64,000 nucleotides of DNA from Clostridia bacterium (GTDB lineage: Bacteria > Bacillota > DSM-12270 > Thermacetogeniales > Thermacetogeniaceae). Under the pieces are notes generated by a model. That model was not told the origin of the DNA. It worked only from the letters and a program-made list of their open reading frames with translations, and ran no database searches. This document shows positions 43,411 to 53,086 of this stretch, one piece after another (position 1 is the first letter of the stretch; each line of letters begins with the position of its first letter). The stretch is taken from positions 1 to 64,000 of the forward strand of contig CADDZD010000004.1 in the NCBI GenBank assembly GCA_902812385.1, read 5' to 3'. A program made the translations under genes and the position numbers.

Positions 43411-45066
43411 TTATTTTTTTATGTGGAATATTTTCAGCGCCAGCTGCAGGCTCAGGCAGTCCTCCGGCGATTTCAAGTCAAGCCCCGTTATTTGTTGTAT
43501 CCTATTCACCCTGTACCTCAGGGTGTTATAATGAATAAAGAGATATTCGGCTGTTTTCTGAAAATTCATTTCATTTGCGAACAACGCCTCAAGGGTTTCA
43601 ACCAGCCCCGCTTCATTTCTCTCATCGTAAGAAACCAACCGTCCCAGGATATCTTCAAAAAACTTATCTATCTCCCTTGTATCAGAAGTCAATAGGATTC
43701 GGTATATTCCCAAGTCATCAAAATGGAATACCCGGCCTCTGTTGGAGGCACAATTTCCAACCTTCAATGCCATCTGGGCTTGTTTTATACCTTCGGCAAT
43801 GTTCAAAGGATCCTCTATATAGCGGCTGATCCCCGCGAGCACCTGCCACTTGAGCTCCTTTGCCAACTCCTCACTACAGGAGCGGGCCAAGGTCTCCGAG
43901 TTTCGCCGAAATTGTTTTATTTCAGTGTGTGACCGGAAGATATGCAAAATCATTAATTGGCTTCCTCTTTCGACAATGGCAGAGCCCGGAGTTAATAAAT
44001 TAACAACGCTAGTAACCGTCTCCATCATTTTAAGCCTTTTTTGCCGGGCAAACACAGGATCCTGGTTGTAGAGCGACTGCAGGTCGTTGCTTTCCAATAA
44101 AATGACGGAAAAGCCGTTGGCAAGCTCCCAGCCGAACCTTTCCGCCAAAACGATTGCATCCTCTCTTGAGGAGATTTTCCCATCAATAATATCTTCAACG
44201 AAGTTGCTCTTAAACCTGGATTCCACATCGAAGACAGCGTGCTGTTTGCTTATTTCCAGCGCAATAGCGGTGACCGCCTGGTCAATCCCGATCATTTCCC
44301 GCGCCGACATCTGCTTTTCAGGTTCCCAGATAAAAAGGTAGCCATAAATTTCATTGTCAACGGCAACGGGCCGGCAGATTGCATGGATTCCTCCGGCATC
44401 GTCAAATGTCAGCTTTCTTCCATTCGTTTTTTTATAGGCTGTTGATAAACGCTTGCTGTCGTTCACGAGTTCAGACAAAGCCCGATTCTTAGTGGCGCCA
44501 AAATCTCTCGGCGATAAACAAGAAGAAATCTTTCGAAAGTCGGGATCATGAATGGATACAGGGTACCCAAGCAATCTGGCCAAAGCCAGTGAAATCTCGT
44601 TCAGCCCTCCCCCATGCAGTATAATTTCAGTTAGGGCATTGCTGATCTTTTCATTCTTCTGAAGAATAGCTGCTTGACGATGAAGGATCTCCGTTAATAT
44701 TGGATTGATAATTTCGTTAAACGAAGCATTGTTGGGCAGTTTAATGAGAGGAAAACCGTATTGGTTTGCCTGATCAATCATAATCTTTGGAATTTCACGG
44801 ATGTAACGTTCCGGCTTAATGGCCAATGCAGCCAGCCCATGTTTGTTTAACTCAGGGATCAATTTTTCCAAAGCTCTTTGATCATCTTTAATAGGATAAG
44901 CGGTGGTGAGCAACAGTTCACATGGTTTTATAAACCTTTCTATGTCCGGCACCTCCATAATGTTAACCGATTGGATGAGACGATCAATTCCCTGTTCCCC
45001 ACCGACAAGCATTGCCCCTTCCATTTGGGGTAATTCCATCGCCTCTCTTACGGAAATCCCGAACAT
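43411..45066 (-). CDS. PucR-family transcriptional regulator
   Basis: 551 aa from ATG 45066 (AAGGAGG upstream); an in-frame ATG 39 nt earlier lacks a good SD. N-terminal PucR ligand domain (SVREAMELPQMEGAMLVGG), a middle GGDEF-like region, and the C-terminal PucR helix-turn-helix FLFIHYNTLRYRVNRIQQ as the DNA-binding end. Bacillus PucR activates purine/allantoin genes in response to ring-opened purine intermediates, which fits control of the downstream fdrA-arcC cluster. Confidence 0.9.
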   Translation of the reverse strand: MFGISVREAMELPQMEGAMLVGGEQGIDRLIQSVNIMEVPDIERFIKPCELLLTTAYPIKDDQRALEKLIPELNKHGLAALAIKPERYIREIPKIMIDQANQYGFPLIKLPNNASFNEIINPILTEILHRQAAILQKNEKISNALTEIILHGGGLNEISLALARLLGYPVSIHDPDFRKISSCLSPRDFGATKNRALSELVNDSKRLSTAYKKTNGRKLTFDDAGGIHAICRPVAVDNEIYGYLFIWEPEKQMSAREMIGIDQAVTAIALEISKQHAVFDVESRFKSNFVEDIIDGKISSREDAIVLAERFGWELANGFSVILLESNDLQSLYNQDPVFARQKRLKMMETVTSVVNLLTPGSAIVERGSQLMILHIFRSHTEIKQFRRNSETLARSCSEELAKELKWQVLAGISRYIEDPLNIAEGIKQAQMALKVGNCASNRGRVFHFDDLGIYRILLTSDTREIDKFFEDILGRLVSYDERNEAGLVETLEALFANEMNFQKTAEYLFIHYNTLRYRVNRIQQITGLDLKSPEDCLSLQLALKIFHIKK

Positions 45067-45623
45067 GCCAGTACCTACCTCCTTGTACCAGAGTTGGTTT
45101 GACATCCTGGAGTATTGCCCAACACCGTGGCTTTAACAGTCCGGTCAAGAGCCTGGAGTAAAACGAGTCAGCCTTCCTTGCAAGGAGAAACCCCGTAAAT
45201 CTCGTAAACAATTGCAATCATAACCCCGGTTCAAAGGACTGCAGTGCTGGGGCGCGCTGAAGCCATCAGGTTGCTCAATCGAGCTTTTATGATTTTTATT
45301 CGTTTTTAAGTCTCATTATCCTTTAAAGTAGGGGCTGCTTGATTATTGCCTTTTTGTGGTCTAATTTTCAGCGTAGGCCACCCTTAGCTGGAAATGCTGT
45401 TTGCAGCTAATTTCGCGGGAACCCTCATTTTCCTTCTTTTTTCTCTCATTTTTTAAAATGGGAACCACTGAAGAGCAACCCGCAACCCAAATTTTCTCTA
45501 TCGTACAAGGGCGAAGTAACAACCCCCGTAAGTTCGCTGCGCCTGCAAGGATAAGCCGCTATTTTCGTTCTCCCGATGGTGCCGTACGAACGGATTGAAG
45601 GTCTAACGGGCTGCAGGAGTAAA
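45067..45623. other. 557-nt gap between pucR and the M23 peptidase gene
   Basis: AT-rich, no gene. Carries a short palindrome TCCTTGCAAGGA (45177-45188), T-rich plus-strand tracts around 45285-45305 and, at 45541-45607, repeat fragments: a TGCAAGGATAAGCCG piece and the 30-nt motif shared with 9554-9583. No convincing sigma-A promoter was found for pucR. Confidence 0.5.
45578..45607. repeat. 30-nt repeat shared with 9554-9583
   Basis: GGTGCCGTACGA core then GAAGG-C/T-CTAAC. The two copies differ at only a few positions and both sit next to a fragment of the large dispersed element. Confidence 0.6.
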
Positions 45624-46508
45624 CTACCGGCTCAGGTACGGCAGCGGGTCGACGGCCCTGTTGTTCCGCCTCACCTCAAAATGGAGATGGGGGCCTGTTG
45701 CCCTCCCGGAAGAGCCGACCCGGGCGACGGCCTGCCCCTTATCCACCAGTTCGCCCACCTTCACCAGGGATTCCTCGATGTGACCATACAGGGTTTGTTC
45801 CCCGCGGCCGTGATCCAGGATTACGGTGTAACCGTAAAAAGGCCTGCGCCCTACGAAAACCACCTCGCCCCGCTCGGCCGCCCTGATCAGATCCCCGTAG
45901 TCCCCTGCAATATCGAGGCCGTGGTGAAATTCCCCCGATCGGGCACCGAAAAACGAGGTGATCGCACCCAACAGCGGCCAGACAAGAGTGCTTCCCAGGC
46001 CCCTTGCCGCCCACTGCACCCCCTCGGAGCTTTGGGCTAAAGCGGCGGCGTCCCCCGGTATGACCAGTTCCGTGCCCACGGCCAGGGCGGCCGGATCGGA
46101 GATCCGGTTGGCGGAAGCCAGACGCGCCACACTGACATGGTAGCGGCGTGACAGCGACCACAATGTCTCTCCGGGCGCCACCCTATGGATCAACCCCTCC
46201 GCTGAGGGTACCACCAGGTACTGCCCGGGGTAGAGCGCCGCATCCTCTCGAATCCCGTTGGCGGCGGCGATGGCGGCAGGCTCAACACCCCAGCGCCGGG
46301 CCAAACCCCAGAGGGTGTCCCCGGAGCGCACCTCATAATAAAGCCGGCGGTGTTCCCGGATGGCCGGTTTAGGCGCCGTCAGTTTTTTCATAAGCCAGTA
46401 AGGCTCAAAGCCGTCCTCCGGAAAATAACCGGCGGCCGGTGTAACAGGAAACAAGAAACACCCGGCCAGAAACAGCGCAAAAACACCCAGTGCTATTCTT
46501 TTCCTCAA
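45624..46508 (-). CDS. LysM-M23 peptidase (murein endopeptidase type)
   Basis: 294 aa from TTG 46508 (SD GAGGTG). Signal peptide/anchor at residues 1-28, two LysM repeats (YYEVRSGDTLWGLARRWGVE; IHRVAPGETLWSLSRRYHVS), then an M23 domain with zinc ligands in FHHGLDIAG and PHLHFEVRRN plus TLYGHI. It cleaves peptidoglycan cross-links at the cell surface, or in the coat or engulfment setting if sporulating. The gap on the 3' side carries repeats. Confidence 0.93.
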   Translation of the reverse strand: MRKRIALGVFALFLAGCFLFPVTPAAGYFPEDGFEPYWLMKKLTAPKPAIREHRRLYYEVRSGDTLWGLARRWGVEPAAIAAANGIREDAALYPGQYLVVPSAEGLIHRVAPGETLWSLSRRYHVSVARLASANRISDPAALAVGTELVIPGDAAALAQSSEGVQWAARGLGSTLVWPLLGAITSFFGARSGEFHHGLDIAGDYGDLIRAAERGEVVFVGRRPFYGYTVILDHGRGEQTLYGHIEESLVKVGELVDKGQAVARVGSSGRATGPHLHFEVRRNNRAVDPLPYLSR

Positions 46509-46581
46509 CTGTGTTCACCTCACAAAATGCCGGCCATACTGCTATTTTTTCCGTTCCTCCTGCAATTAATTCCAATTCATC

Positions 46582-46612
46582 CAAAAAATAAAGCCTGCTC
46601 GAAAGGAGCAGG
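46582..46612 (-). terminator. Terminator after rho
   Basis: Minus-strand CCTGCTCC-TTTC-GAGCAGG stem (7 bp) followed by CTTTATTTTTT. Located 69 nt after the rho stop. Confidence 0.85.
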
Positions 46613-46680
46613 TTAATCCGCGGAAACAGCGCCGACACGTCAGGTTTTGCGTTTTCACTCCAGGAGGTGGTCGGCTCGAA

Positions 46681-47934
46681 TCAATCCTTAAACAGCTGCG
46701 GAAGAGCCCGCAGCAGGTCGGCGTTGGCCCTCGTCTTCTTCATGGCGTCGATGAGCATTTCTATGGCCTCGCCGGTGCCGTAGGAGGCGAACATCCTGCG
46801 GAAGTTCCAGACAAGCTCGATCTCTTCTTTGCTCAGGAGAAGCTCCTCCCGCCGGGTCCCGGACCTCTTCACGTCTATCGCCGGGAAGATCCTCTTCTCC
46901 GCCAGCTTCCGGTCGAGGACCAGCTCCATATTCCCCGTGCCCTTGAACTCCTCGAAGATCACCTCGTCCATCCTGCTTCCCGTTTCCACCAGGGCCGTGG
47001 CCAGGATGGTCAGGCTGCCCCCCTCCTCGATCTTCCTGGCGGCACCGAAGAAGCGCTTCGGCTTGTGCAGTGCGGTGGGGTCAACGCCGCCGGAAAGGGT
47101 TCGCCCGGAAGGCGGCACCACCAGGTTGTACGCCCGGGCAAGGCGGGTGATGCTGTCGAGGAGGATCACCACGTTCCGCTTGTGCTCCACCAGGCGTTTT
47201 GCCCGCTCCAGCAGCATCTCCGAGACCTTGACGTGGTTCTCCGGCAGTTCGTCGAAGGTGGAGGCGATCACCTCCCCGTTCACCGAGCGCTGCATGTCGG
47301 TGACCTCCTCGGGGCGCTCGTCGATCAAAAGCACCATCAGATCCACGTCCGGGTAATTGGTGGTAATGGAGTTGGCGATCTTTTTCAGCAGAAAGGTTTT
47401 TCCCGCCTTGGGAGGCGCGACGATCAGGCCGCGCTGGCCCATCCCCAGAGGTGCGATGAGGTCTACGATGCGGCAGGAAACATCGCCGTTGGGCGTCTCA
47501 AGGGTGAGCCTTTCGTTCGGAAAGATCGGTGTCAGGGCATCGAAATGAAGCCTCTCCGCCGCCTGCTCCGGGGGGTAACCGTTTACGGTCTCCACCCGCA
47601 GCAGGGCATAGAACCGTTCCGTCTCCTTCGGTGCCCGCACCTGCCCCGCCACCCGGTCACCCGTTCGCAGGTCAAAGCGCCTGATCTGCGAGGGTGAGAC
47701 GTAAATATCGTCGTGGCTGGGAACGTAGGCAAAGGGCCGCAGGAAACCGTAGCCGTCGGGAAGGATCTCCAGGACCCCCTGGGCAAAAAGGAGGCCGTCC
47801 TTCTCGGTTTGAGCCTTCAGAATCTCAAAGATCAGCTCCTTTTTGCGCAGGCGGGAGTAACCTGTTATCTCCAGCTCCCGGGCGATTTTCAAAAGCTCGG
47901 GCATGGTTTTTTGCTCTAATTCCGTAACGTTCAA
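46681..47934 (-). CDS. rho: Transcription termination factor Rho
   Basis: 417 aa from TTG 47934 with GGAGG 6 nt upstream. Rho N-terminal SAP-like helices, cold-shock RNA-binding domain ([12 protein letters not shown]), Walker A APPKAGKT, Walker [14 protein letters not shown]-loop/R-loop region [11 protein letters not shown] and the Arg finger in ASTFDELPE. Normal Firmicute length. Upstream leader 47935-48111 has a CCGGG/CCCGG hairpin near the start that may relate to self-regulation. Confidence 0.97.
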   Translation of the reverse strand: MNVTELEQKTMPELLKIARELEITGYSRLRKKELIFEILKAQTEKDGLLFAQGVLEILPDGYGFLRPFAYVPSHDDIYVSPSQIRRFDLRTGDRVAGQVRAPKETERFYALLRVETVNGYPPEQAAERLHFDALTPIFPNERLTLETPNGDVSCRIVDLIAPLGMGQRGLIVAPPKAGKTFLLKKIANSITTNYPDVDLMVLLIDERPEEVTDMQRSVNGEVIASTFDELPENHVKVSEMLLERAKRLVEHKRNVVILLDSITRLARAYNLVVPPSGRTLSGGVDPTALHKPKRFFGAARKIEEGGSLTILATALVETGSRMDEVIFEEFKGTGNMELVLDRKLAEKRIFPAIDVKRSGTRREELLLSKEEIELVWNFRRMFASYGTGEAIEMLIDAMKKTRANADLLRALPQLFKD

Positions 47935-48111
47935 GCAGATCCTCCTTCGAAAAAGGGTTTTTCCGGGAGCCCCCGGCGGTCAATGCTCAAGCATAAGGGA
48001 TGGTCGGGAAATTACGACGAGCGGACACCTGGAGGGTGATCACGCTGTAGGCTGTCTAAGGTAGGAAATATGTCCTTGCGCTTCAGATTTTAACATCCAA
48101 CAGGCTCCCGG

Positions 48112-49101
48112 TCAAGCTCCAAACAGGTTTGAATCCAAGGGGCGTGCGTAGTCCGGCTTGCGTGAAAAATGATGACGGGCTTCGATGAACCGGACTGTTC
48201 CCGTCTGGCCGCGCATCACCACCGAGTGGGTGCGGGCACCCCAGGAGGTGTAAATCACCCCTCGCAAGAGGGTGCTGTCGGTAACGCCTGTCGCCGCAAA
48301 GATCACATCATCACTTTTCACCAGGTCATCCATCAGGAGTACCCGCCGGATATCATCGATGCCCATCTTCCGGGCACGCTCCTCCTCCTCATTGTCCATC
48401 GGCCAGAGCCGTGCCTGCATCTCCCCGCCGAGGCAGCGCAGGGCAGCCGCTGCCAGCACTCCCTCCGGTGCCCCGCCGATTCCGATCAGGAGATCCACAC
48501 CGGTGCCTTCGAACCCAACGGCCACCGCGGGCGCCACATCCCCGTCGGATATCAGCCGGATGCGGGCCCCCGTTTGCCTGACCCGCCGGATCAGTTCCTC
48601 ATGCCGGGGGCGGTCCAGGATCACCGCCGTGAGGTCCTCTACATTTTTTCCGAGGGCTGCGGCCACTGCCTTGATGTTCTCTTCAACGGGTGCATCCAGG
48701 CTGATCCTGCCCGCCGCCCTGGGTCCGACGGCGATCTTTTCCATGTACATATCCGGGGCATGCAGCAGGCAGCCGCGGGGTGCCGCCGCCAGAACGGCGA
48801 TCGCCCCGGTCAAACCCTTCGCCACGATATTGGTCCCTTCAAGGGGGTCAACGGCCACATCCAGCTCGGGGGGAGTACCTGTTCCCACGCGCTCGCCGAT
48901 ATAGAGCATCGGCGCCTCGTCCATTTCCCCCTCCCCGATCACCACCGTGCCGTCGATCTGGACCGTATCAAACATGCGCCGCATGGCATTGACGGCAGCC
49001 TCGTCCGCCTTCTCCTTGTTGCCGCGCCCCATCCAGCGCCCGGCCTCCAGGGCCGCCGCCTCCGTCACCCGGACAAACTCCAGCGTAAGCTCGCGCTCCA
49101 T
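48112..49101 (-). CDS. glpX: Fructose-1,6-bisphosphatase class II
   Basis: 329 aa. Gluconeogenic phosphatase of the GlpX type, Mn-dependent and lithium-sensitive family. [25 protein letters not shown] and [15 protein letters not shown] are the metal and substrate motifs. Third of a glycolysis/gluconeogenesis set with the aldolase genes upstream (fba, transaldolase-like), spacing 32 nt. Confidence 0.96.
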   Translation of the reverse strand: MERELTLEFVRVTEAAALEAGRWMGRGNKEKADEAAVNAMRRMFDTVQIDGTVVIGEGEMDEAPMLYIGERVGTGTPPELDVAVDPLEGTNIVAKGLTGAIAVLAAAPRGCLLHAPDMYMEKIAVGPRAAGRISLDAPVEENIKAVAAALGKNVEDLTAVILDRPRHEELIRRVRQTGARIRLISDGDVAPAVAVGFEGTGVDLLIGIGGAPEGVLAAAALRCLGGEMQARLWPMDNEEEERARKMGIDDIRRVLLMDDLVKSDDVIFAATGVTDSTLLRGVIYTSWGARTHSVVMRGQTGTVRFIEARHHFSRKPDYARPLDSNLFGA

Positions 49102-49133
49102 TTCTCCTCGTCCCTCTACCGGTTTAGTTTATG

Positions 49134-49781
49134 CTATTTTCCCTTGCACTTTTCCCAGTCGGCCAGAAAACGCCGGATCCCTATGTCGGTAAGGGGGTGT
49201 TTGAACATCTGGGCCAGGACCGCATAGGGAACGGTGGCGATGTCGGCCCCCAGCCTGGCCGCCTCCAGCACGTGCCGAGGGTGGCGGATGCTGGCGGCGA
49301 TGATCCGGGTGGAGAACTGGTAATTCCGAAAGATCTGAACAATGTCTGCCAAGACGTCCATTCCCTCCTGGCCGACGTCATCGATCCTGCCGATGAAAGG
49401 GCTGACAAAGGATGCCCCTGCCTTTGCCGCCAGCAGGGCCTGCAGTGCTGAAAAGACGAGGGTGACGTTGGTACGGATACCCTCACCCGCCAGCCGCCGC
49501 ACCGCCTCCAGGCCTGCCGGAGTTACCGGGATCTTGATGACGATGTTCGGGGCGATCCCGGCCAGCTCCCTGGCTTCGCGCACCATCCCCTCCGCATCGA
49601 GGCTGATGACCTCGGCACTGACGGGGCCCTGCACAAGGCCGCAGATCTCTTTCAGGATTTCGTGGAAGCCGCCCTTCTCCCTGGAGACAAGGGTGGGATT
49701 CGTGGTCACGCCGCCGACCACGCCCCACCTGACGGCTTCCCGGATCTCTTCAAGGTTTGCGGTATCGAGAAAGATTTCCAA
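49134..49781 (-). CDS. Transaldolase-like protein / fructose-6-phosphate aldolase
   Basis: 215 aa from TTG 49781. The in-frame GTG nine bases upstream touches the AGAGGT SD, so the TTG is favoured and gives the usual [16 protein letters not shown] start. Short Tal-B/FSA subfamily: [14 protein letters not shown], Schiff-base Lys in [23 protein letters not shown]. Either short transaldolase (pentose phosphate) or FSA activity; the sequence alone does not decide. Confidence 0.92.
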   Translation of the reverse strand: MEIFLDTANLEEIREAVRWGVVGGVTTNPTLVSREKGGFHEILKEICGLVQGPVSAEVISLDAEGMVREARELAGIAPNIVIKIPVTPAGLEAVRRLAGEGIRTNVTLVFSALQALLAAKAGASFVSPFIGRIDDVGQEGMDVLADIVQIFRNYQFSTRIIAASIRHPRHVLEAARLGADIATVPYAVLAQMFKHPLTDIGIRRFLADWEKCKGK

Positions 49782-49808
49782 CGGATTCACACCTCTATCC
49801 TTATCAAT

Positions 49809-50663
49809 CTAAGCCTTCCCGGCGGAGCCGAACAGGCGGATTTTCTCCCGGATCACCTCACGGGCCGCCTCCCGGGCGGGGCCGAGAATCTTGCGGGGAT
49901 CGATCTCACCGGGATTGTCGCCAAGTTCCCGCCGCATGGCGGCCACGAAGGCCTCGCGGATGTTGGTGTCGATGTTTACCTTGCGCACTCCCAGGGCAAT
50001 CGCCTGCCTGATGTCCTCGTCAGGCACCCCGGAGGAGCCGTGCAGCACAAGAGGAATTCCGGTCAGTTCCCGGATCTTCTGCAGGCGGGGAAAGTCCAGC
50101 TCCGGCCTCCCCCGGTACCGGCCGTGGGCGGTCCCGATCGACGGGGCCAGGGCGTCAACCCCCGTTTCCCGGACGAAGCGGCGGGCCTCCTCGGGATCGG
50201 TAAAAAAGGCCTCCCTTTCGGATACCTTGATCTCATCCTCGGTGCCCCGGATCCGCCCGAGCTCCCCTTCCACCGAAACGCCGACGGCCCGGGCGATCTC
50301 CACCACCTTTTTTGTCACAGCAATGTTCTCTTCGAGAGAGTAACGCGAACCGTCGATCATCACAGAGCTAAACCCGTGCCTGATGCAGAGCATCACCTGG
50401 TTGAAGTCCGTCCCGTGGTCCAGGTGCAGGGCAACGGGCACCGATGCCTGGGCGGCCGCTTCCCTGGCCATGGCCACGATGTAATTGATGCCGGCGTACC
50501 TGATCGCCCCCTGGCTGGCCTGCAGGATCACCGGGGCCTTTTCCGCCTCCGCAGCTTCGATGATCGCCTGGACGATCTCCATGTTATTGCAGTTGAAAGC
50601 GCCGACGGCGTAAGCTCCTTTTTCCGCCGCGGCCAACAGTTCTCTGATGCTGACAAGTCCCAC
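49809..50663 (-). CDS. fba: Class II fructose-1,6-bisphosphate aldolase
   Basis: 284 aa from GTG 50663 (SD AGAGGTGAT), a typical length; a longer in-frame extension upstream is non-coding by composition and overlaps the previous gene. Zinc ligands in ALHLDHGTDF and LHGSSGVPDEDIR; SVMIDGSRYSLEENI is conserved. Cleaves or forms fructose-1,6-bisphosphate; with GlpX directly downstream the gluconeogenic direction is plausible for an amino-acid-grown organism. Confidence 0.95.
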   Translation of the reverse strand: MGLVSIRELLAAAEKGAYAVGAFNCNNMEIVQAIIEAAEAEKAPVILQASQGAIRYAGINYIVAMAREAAAQASVPVALHLDHGTDFNQVMLCIRHGFSSVMIDGSRYSLEENIAVTKKVVEIARAVGVSVEGELGRIRGTEDEIKVSEREAFFTDPEEARRFVRETGVDALAPSIGTAHGRYRGRPELDFPRLQKIRELTGIPLVLHGSSGVPDEDIRQAIALGVRKVNIDTNIREAFVAAMRRELGDNPGEIDPRKILGPAREAAREVIREKIRLFGSAGKA

Positions 50664-50677
50664 CGACAGATCACCTC

Positions 50678-51346
50678 TTACTTCTTGGAACGTTTGCGGT
50701 GATGCCTCTCCTTGCTGGCTCCGACCAGCTGCAGCTTCCCGGGGCGCAACATAATTTCCCATACATTCTTGATGGCATCCAGGTCCTCCCGGGATTCGGC
50801 ATCGATCACACCGAGGGCGCCGCAGTCGGAGCACCTCAACTCGACGCGTTCTGCAAAGATTTCGACCTCTATCTGCAAATTCCCGCAGTGGCAGGAGAGC
50901 CTCCCCGATTCCGCAATATTATGCAGGCAGTCCAGGATCTCAAACATGACCTCCGGATTTTTGAAATAATCGGAAAAGCCGAGGTCTTCGGCCATCTCCC
51001 GCAGTGATCTTTCCTGGCTGGCAATACACTTCCTGACCTGTTCCCGCGGGCCGATGAAGCCGACCTCCAGCCCGGTCTCCCCACAGACCAGGCTGAGCAC
51101 CCGGGAAGACCAGATCTCTCTCAGGAGAAACTGATAAAAATGCCTCCCCTCACACATCAGGCATTCCAGCTGAAGGTAGAATACCCTCCTGTCCCTGGTG
51201 CTTATGGAAAGAACCGTCTCCCCGCAATCGCAGGTGAACTGGATCGATTTATTCGCAGAAAAAGAAAAAAGCGATAGAGAATGATACTTGATTTTTCCAC
51301 AACCGGGGCAGCGCAGGGCAATTGCAGTAGTTGTAACTACGAGCAT
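50678..51346 (-). CDS. Multi-CxxC zinc-ribbon protein, unknown function
   Basis: 222 aa from ATG 51346 (GGAGG at 8 nt). Five cysteine pairs (LRCPGCGKIKYHSLS; FTCDCGE; LECLMCEGRHFY; LSCHCGNLQ; LRCSDCGALG) suggest two or more zinc ribbons. The C-terminus is basic (KERHHRKRSKK), consistent with RNA or DNA contact. Sits just upstream of fba, 14 nt away, in the same operon. I have no named family for it; similar proteins upstream of fba in related Clostridia are listed as hypothetical. Confidence 0.8.
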   Translation of the reverse strand: MLVVTTTAIALRCPGCGKIKYHSLSLFSFSANKSIQFTCDCGETVLSISTRDRRVFYLQLECLMCEGRHFYQFLLREIWSSRVLSLVCGETGLEVGFIGPREQVRKCIASQERSLREMAEDLGFSDYFKNPEVMFEILDCLHNIAESGRLSCHCGNLQIEVEIFAERVELRCSDCGALGVIDAESREDLDAIKNVWEIMLRPGKLQLVGASKERHHRKRSKK

Positions 51347-51425
51347 ATCCGGTACCTCCCTCACTTATACTGCTCTCTTATTTCTCCATCCCTGGTGCAA
51401 TTCCTTTAACAATTCTAAAATTTCA

Positions 51426-52583
51426 CTATATACCCTCTTTTTCCTGCACCCCGGTAAACAGCCTAGGAACAGACGCTTTGAGCACGGTGCGCCTGGCCTG
51501 AAGCCGGACAGGAGCACCGATTTCTATATCAGGTAGCTTGCCCACATCCACGCAGCTTAATTCCATCCCGACCCGGCCCACCACGGGAGCAGGCCTCCCG
51601 TTGATATTGACATACTGCATCCCCCAGGGAATACCGAAATAGGCCCCTGCGGTCTTGACCAGTACCTTGGCGAGATCCAACAGCCCAGACGGCCGTGGTG
51701 TCACGTCAACGCCGAAGCCGTCGCTGTAACCCACAGGCAGCACCGCCAGGGTGGTGTCCCGCCGCACCCGGTAGGTCCTCCCGTAGCCCACCGTTGCCCC
51801 CCGCCGCACCCGCTGCATGTGGATCACCCTTGTCCAGAAGGACCAGGCGTCCTTTAAGCCCACGGGATCACTTGCAACTCCTGCAGGAAGCTGGCCGTAC
51901 AGCAGGGTTCCGATCCGCACCATATCCAGGCGCATCTCGGGGTAGAGCAGGGCGGCGGCGCTGTTGCAGGCATGGCGCAGCGGAAAATAGATTCCCCGTT
52001 CTGCCAGATCCCGGACGACACCGCTGAAAAGGCGGAACTGGCGGCGGGTGAAATCGGGATCTCCGGCCGCCGCGGCAAAGTGGGTGTAGATCCCCTCCCA
52101 CTCCAACTCACGCAGGGAAAACAGTCCATCAGCCTCTTTCCGCAGCACCTCCGGCAGAAACCCCGTCCGGCTCATCCCGGTTTCCACCTTTAAATGTACG
52201 GGCAACGCCCGCCCGGCCCTGCGGCACACTGCAGCCAGGCGCCGCGCCTGTTCCGTTTCGCTGATGGAAGGAGTAAGGCCAAAAGCAATGGCAGCCTCCT
52301 CCTCGCTGGGCAGGAGCGGCCGGAAGACCAGGATCGGGGCGGCAATTCCCGCTTCCCTGAGGGTGATGCCCTCCTCCGGGTGGGTGACCCCCAGCATGGC
52401 CGCCCCCTGGGAGAGGGCCACCCGGCTCACCTGCACCAGGCCGTGCCCATAGGCATCGGCCTTGACCACTGCCATCAGCCGGACCTCGGGGCCCAGCAGG
52501 CGCCTCACCTGGGCTACATTTTGGGCAATGGCTGCCAGGTCGATTTCCACCCAGCGGGCCGGGTTTGTCCTGTTGTTATCCAT
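51426..52583 (-). CDS. alr: Alanine racemase
   Basis: 385 aa from ATG 52583 (SD GGGGAG). PLP lysine in AVVKADAYGHG, second-base Tyr in VGYGRTYRV, and PVGYSDGF, HLKVETGMSRTGF and GRVGMELSCVDV are all intact. Makes D-alanine for peptidoglycan. Its leader runs into the repeat-rich gap 52584-53129. Confidence 0.95.
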   Translation of the reverse strand: MDNNRTNPARWVEIDLAAIAQNVAQVRRLLGPEVRLMAVVKADAYGHGLVQVSRVALSQGAAMLGVTHPEEGITLREAGIAAPILVFRPLLPSEEEAAIAFGLTPSISETEQARRLAAVCRRAGRALPVHLKVETGMSRTGFLPEVLRKEADGLFSLRELEWEGIYTHFAAAAGDPDFTRRQFRLFSGVVRDLAERGIYFPLRHACNSAAALLYPEMRLDMVRIGTLLYGQLPAGVASDPVGLKDAWSFWTRVIHMQRVRRGATVGYGRTYRVRRDTTLAVLPVGYSDGFGVDVTPRPSGLLDLAKVLVKTAGAYFGIPWGMQYVNINGRPAPVVGRVGMELSCVDVGKLPDIEIGAPVRLQARRTVLKASVPRLFTGVQEKEGI

Positions 52584-52683
52584 GAGATCTACTCCCCGCA
52601 ATCGTTTTTTTGCCTTCCCAGAAAATACGTTCCGGTTTATCCTGCCTTGTAAATACATTCTGGTTATCCTTGCAGGCGCCGCG

Positions 52684-53018
52684 ACCCAGCACTCACCGAA
52701 ACTCTGTTGCGTAATCGGCTTTCACTTTATGATTCCGTTTTTGTTTTCTTCAGCTCACGAAGCAGCAGTGAGTGCTGGGTTGTTACTCGCCCTTAACGAA
52801 GGAGCAGCTAACGGCAGCCGAACTGACCCCGCACTCAAAGGAAATTCTCCCCTTTAACGCTCCTTCGGAACCGGCCATTATTATCTCTTTACAGAGAAAG
52901 TGCCATTGAGTGCGGGGGAAGTAGCCGACTCCGCTGCATGGATGCAACGTAGGAGGCGGTCGGCTGCCGTCTGCGACGCGTTATAAGCGAGTTCAACCGG
53001 AGCTTGGGAGCAAGCGTG
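52684..53018 (+). repeat. Nested-palindrome element, full copy A
   Basis: About 335 bp. Arm pairs, all perfect: ACCCAGCACTCAC (52684-52696) with GTGAGTGCTGGGT (52768-52780); CCCCGCACTCAA (52827-52838) with TTGAGTGCGGGG (52906-52917); CGGCAGCCGA (52812-52821) with TCGGCTGCCG (52960-52969). Outer ACTCGC/GCGAGT (52785-52790, 52987-52992) closes the second unit. Inverted copy at 42754-43090. No open frame of note inside. Confidence 0.85.
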
Positions 53019-53086
53019 TAAATTTCACCAGGCCCAGTAGTGGGGCGCTGTAACAGCAGGGATAAACAGCTGTTTTTCGCGTTTTT

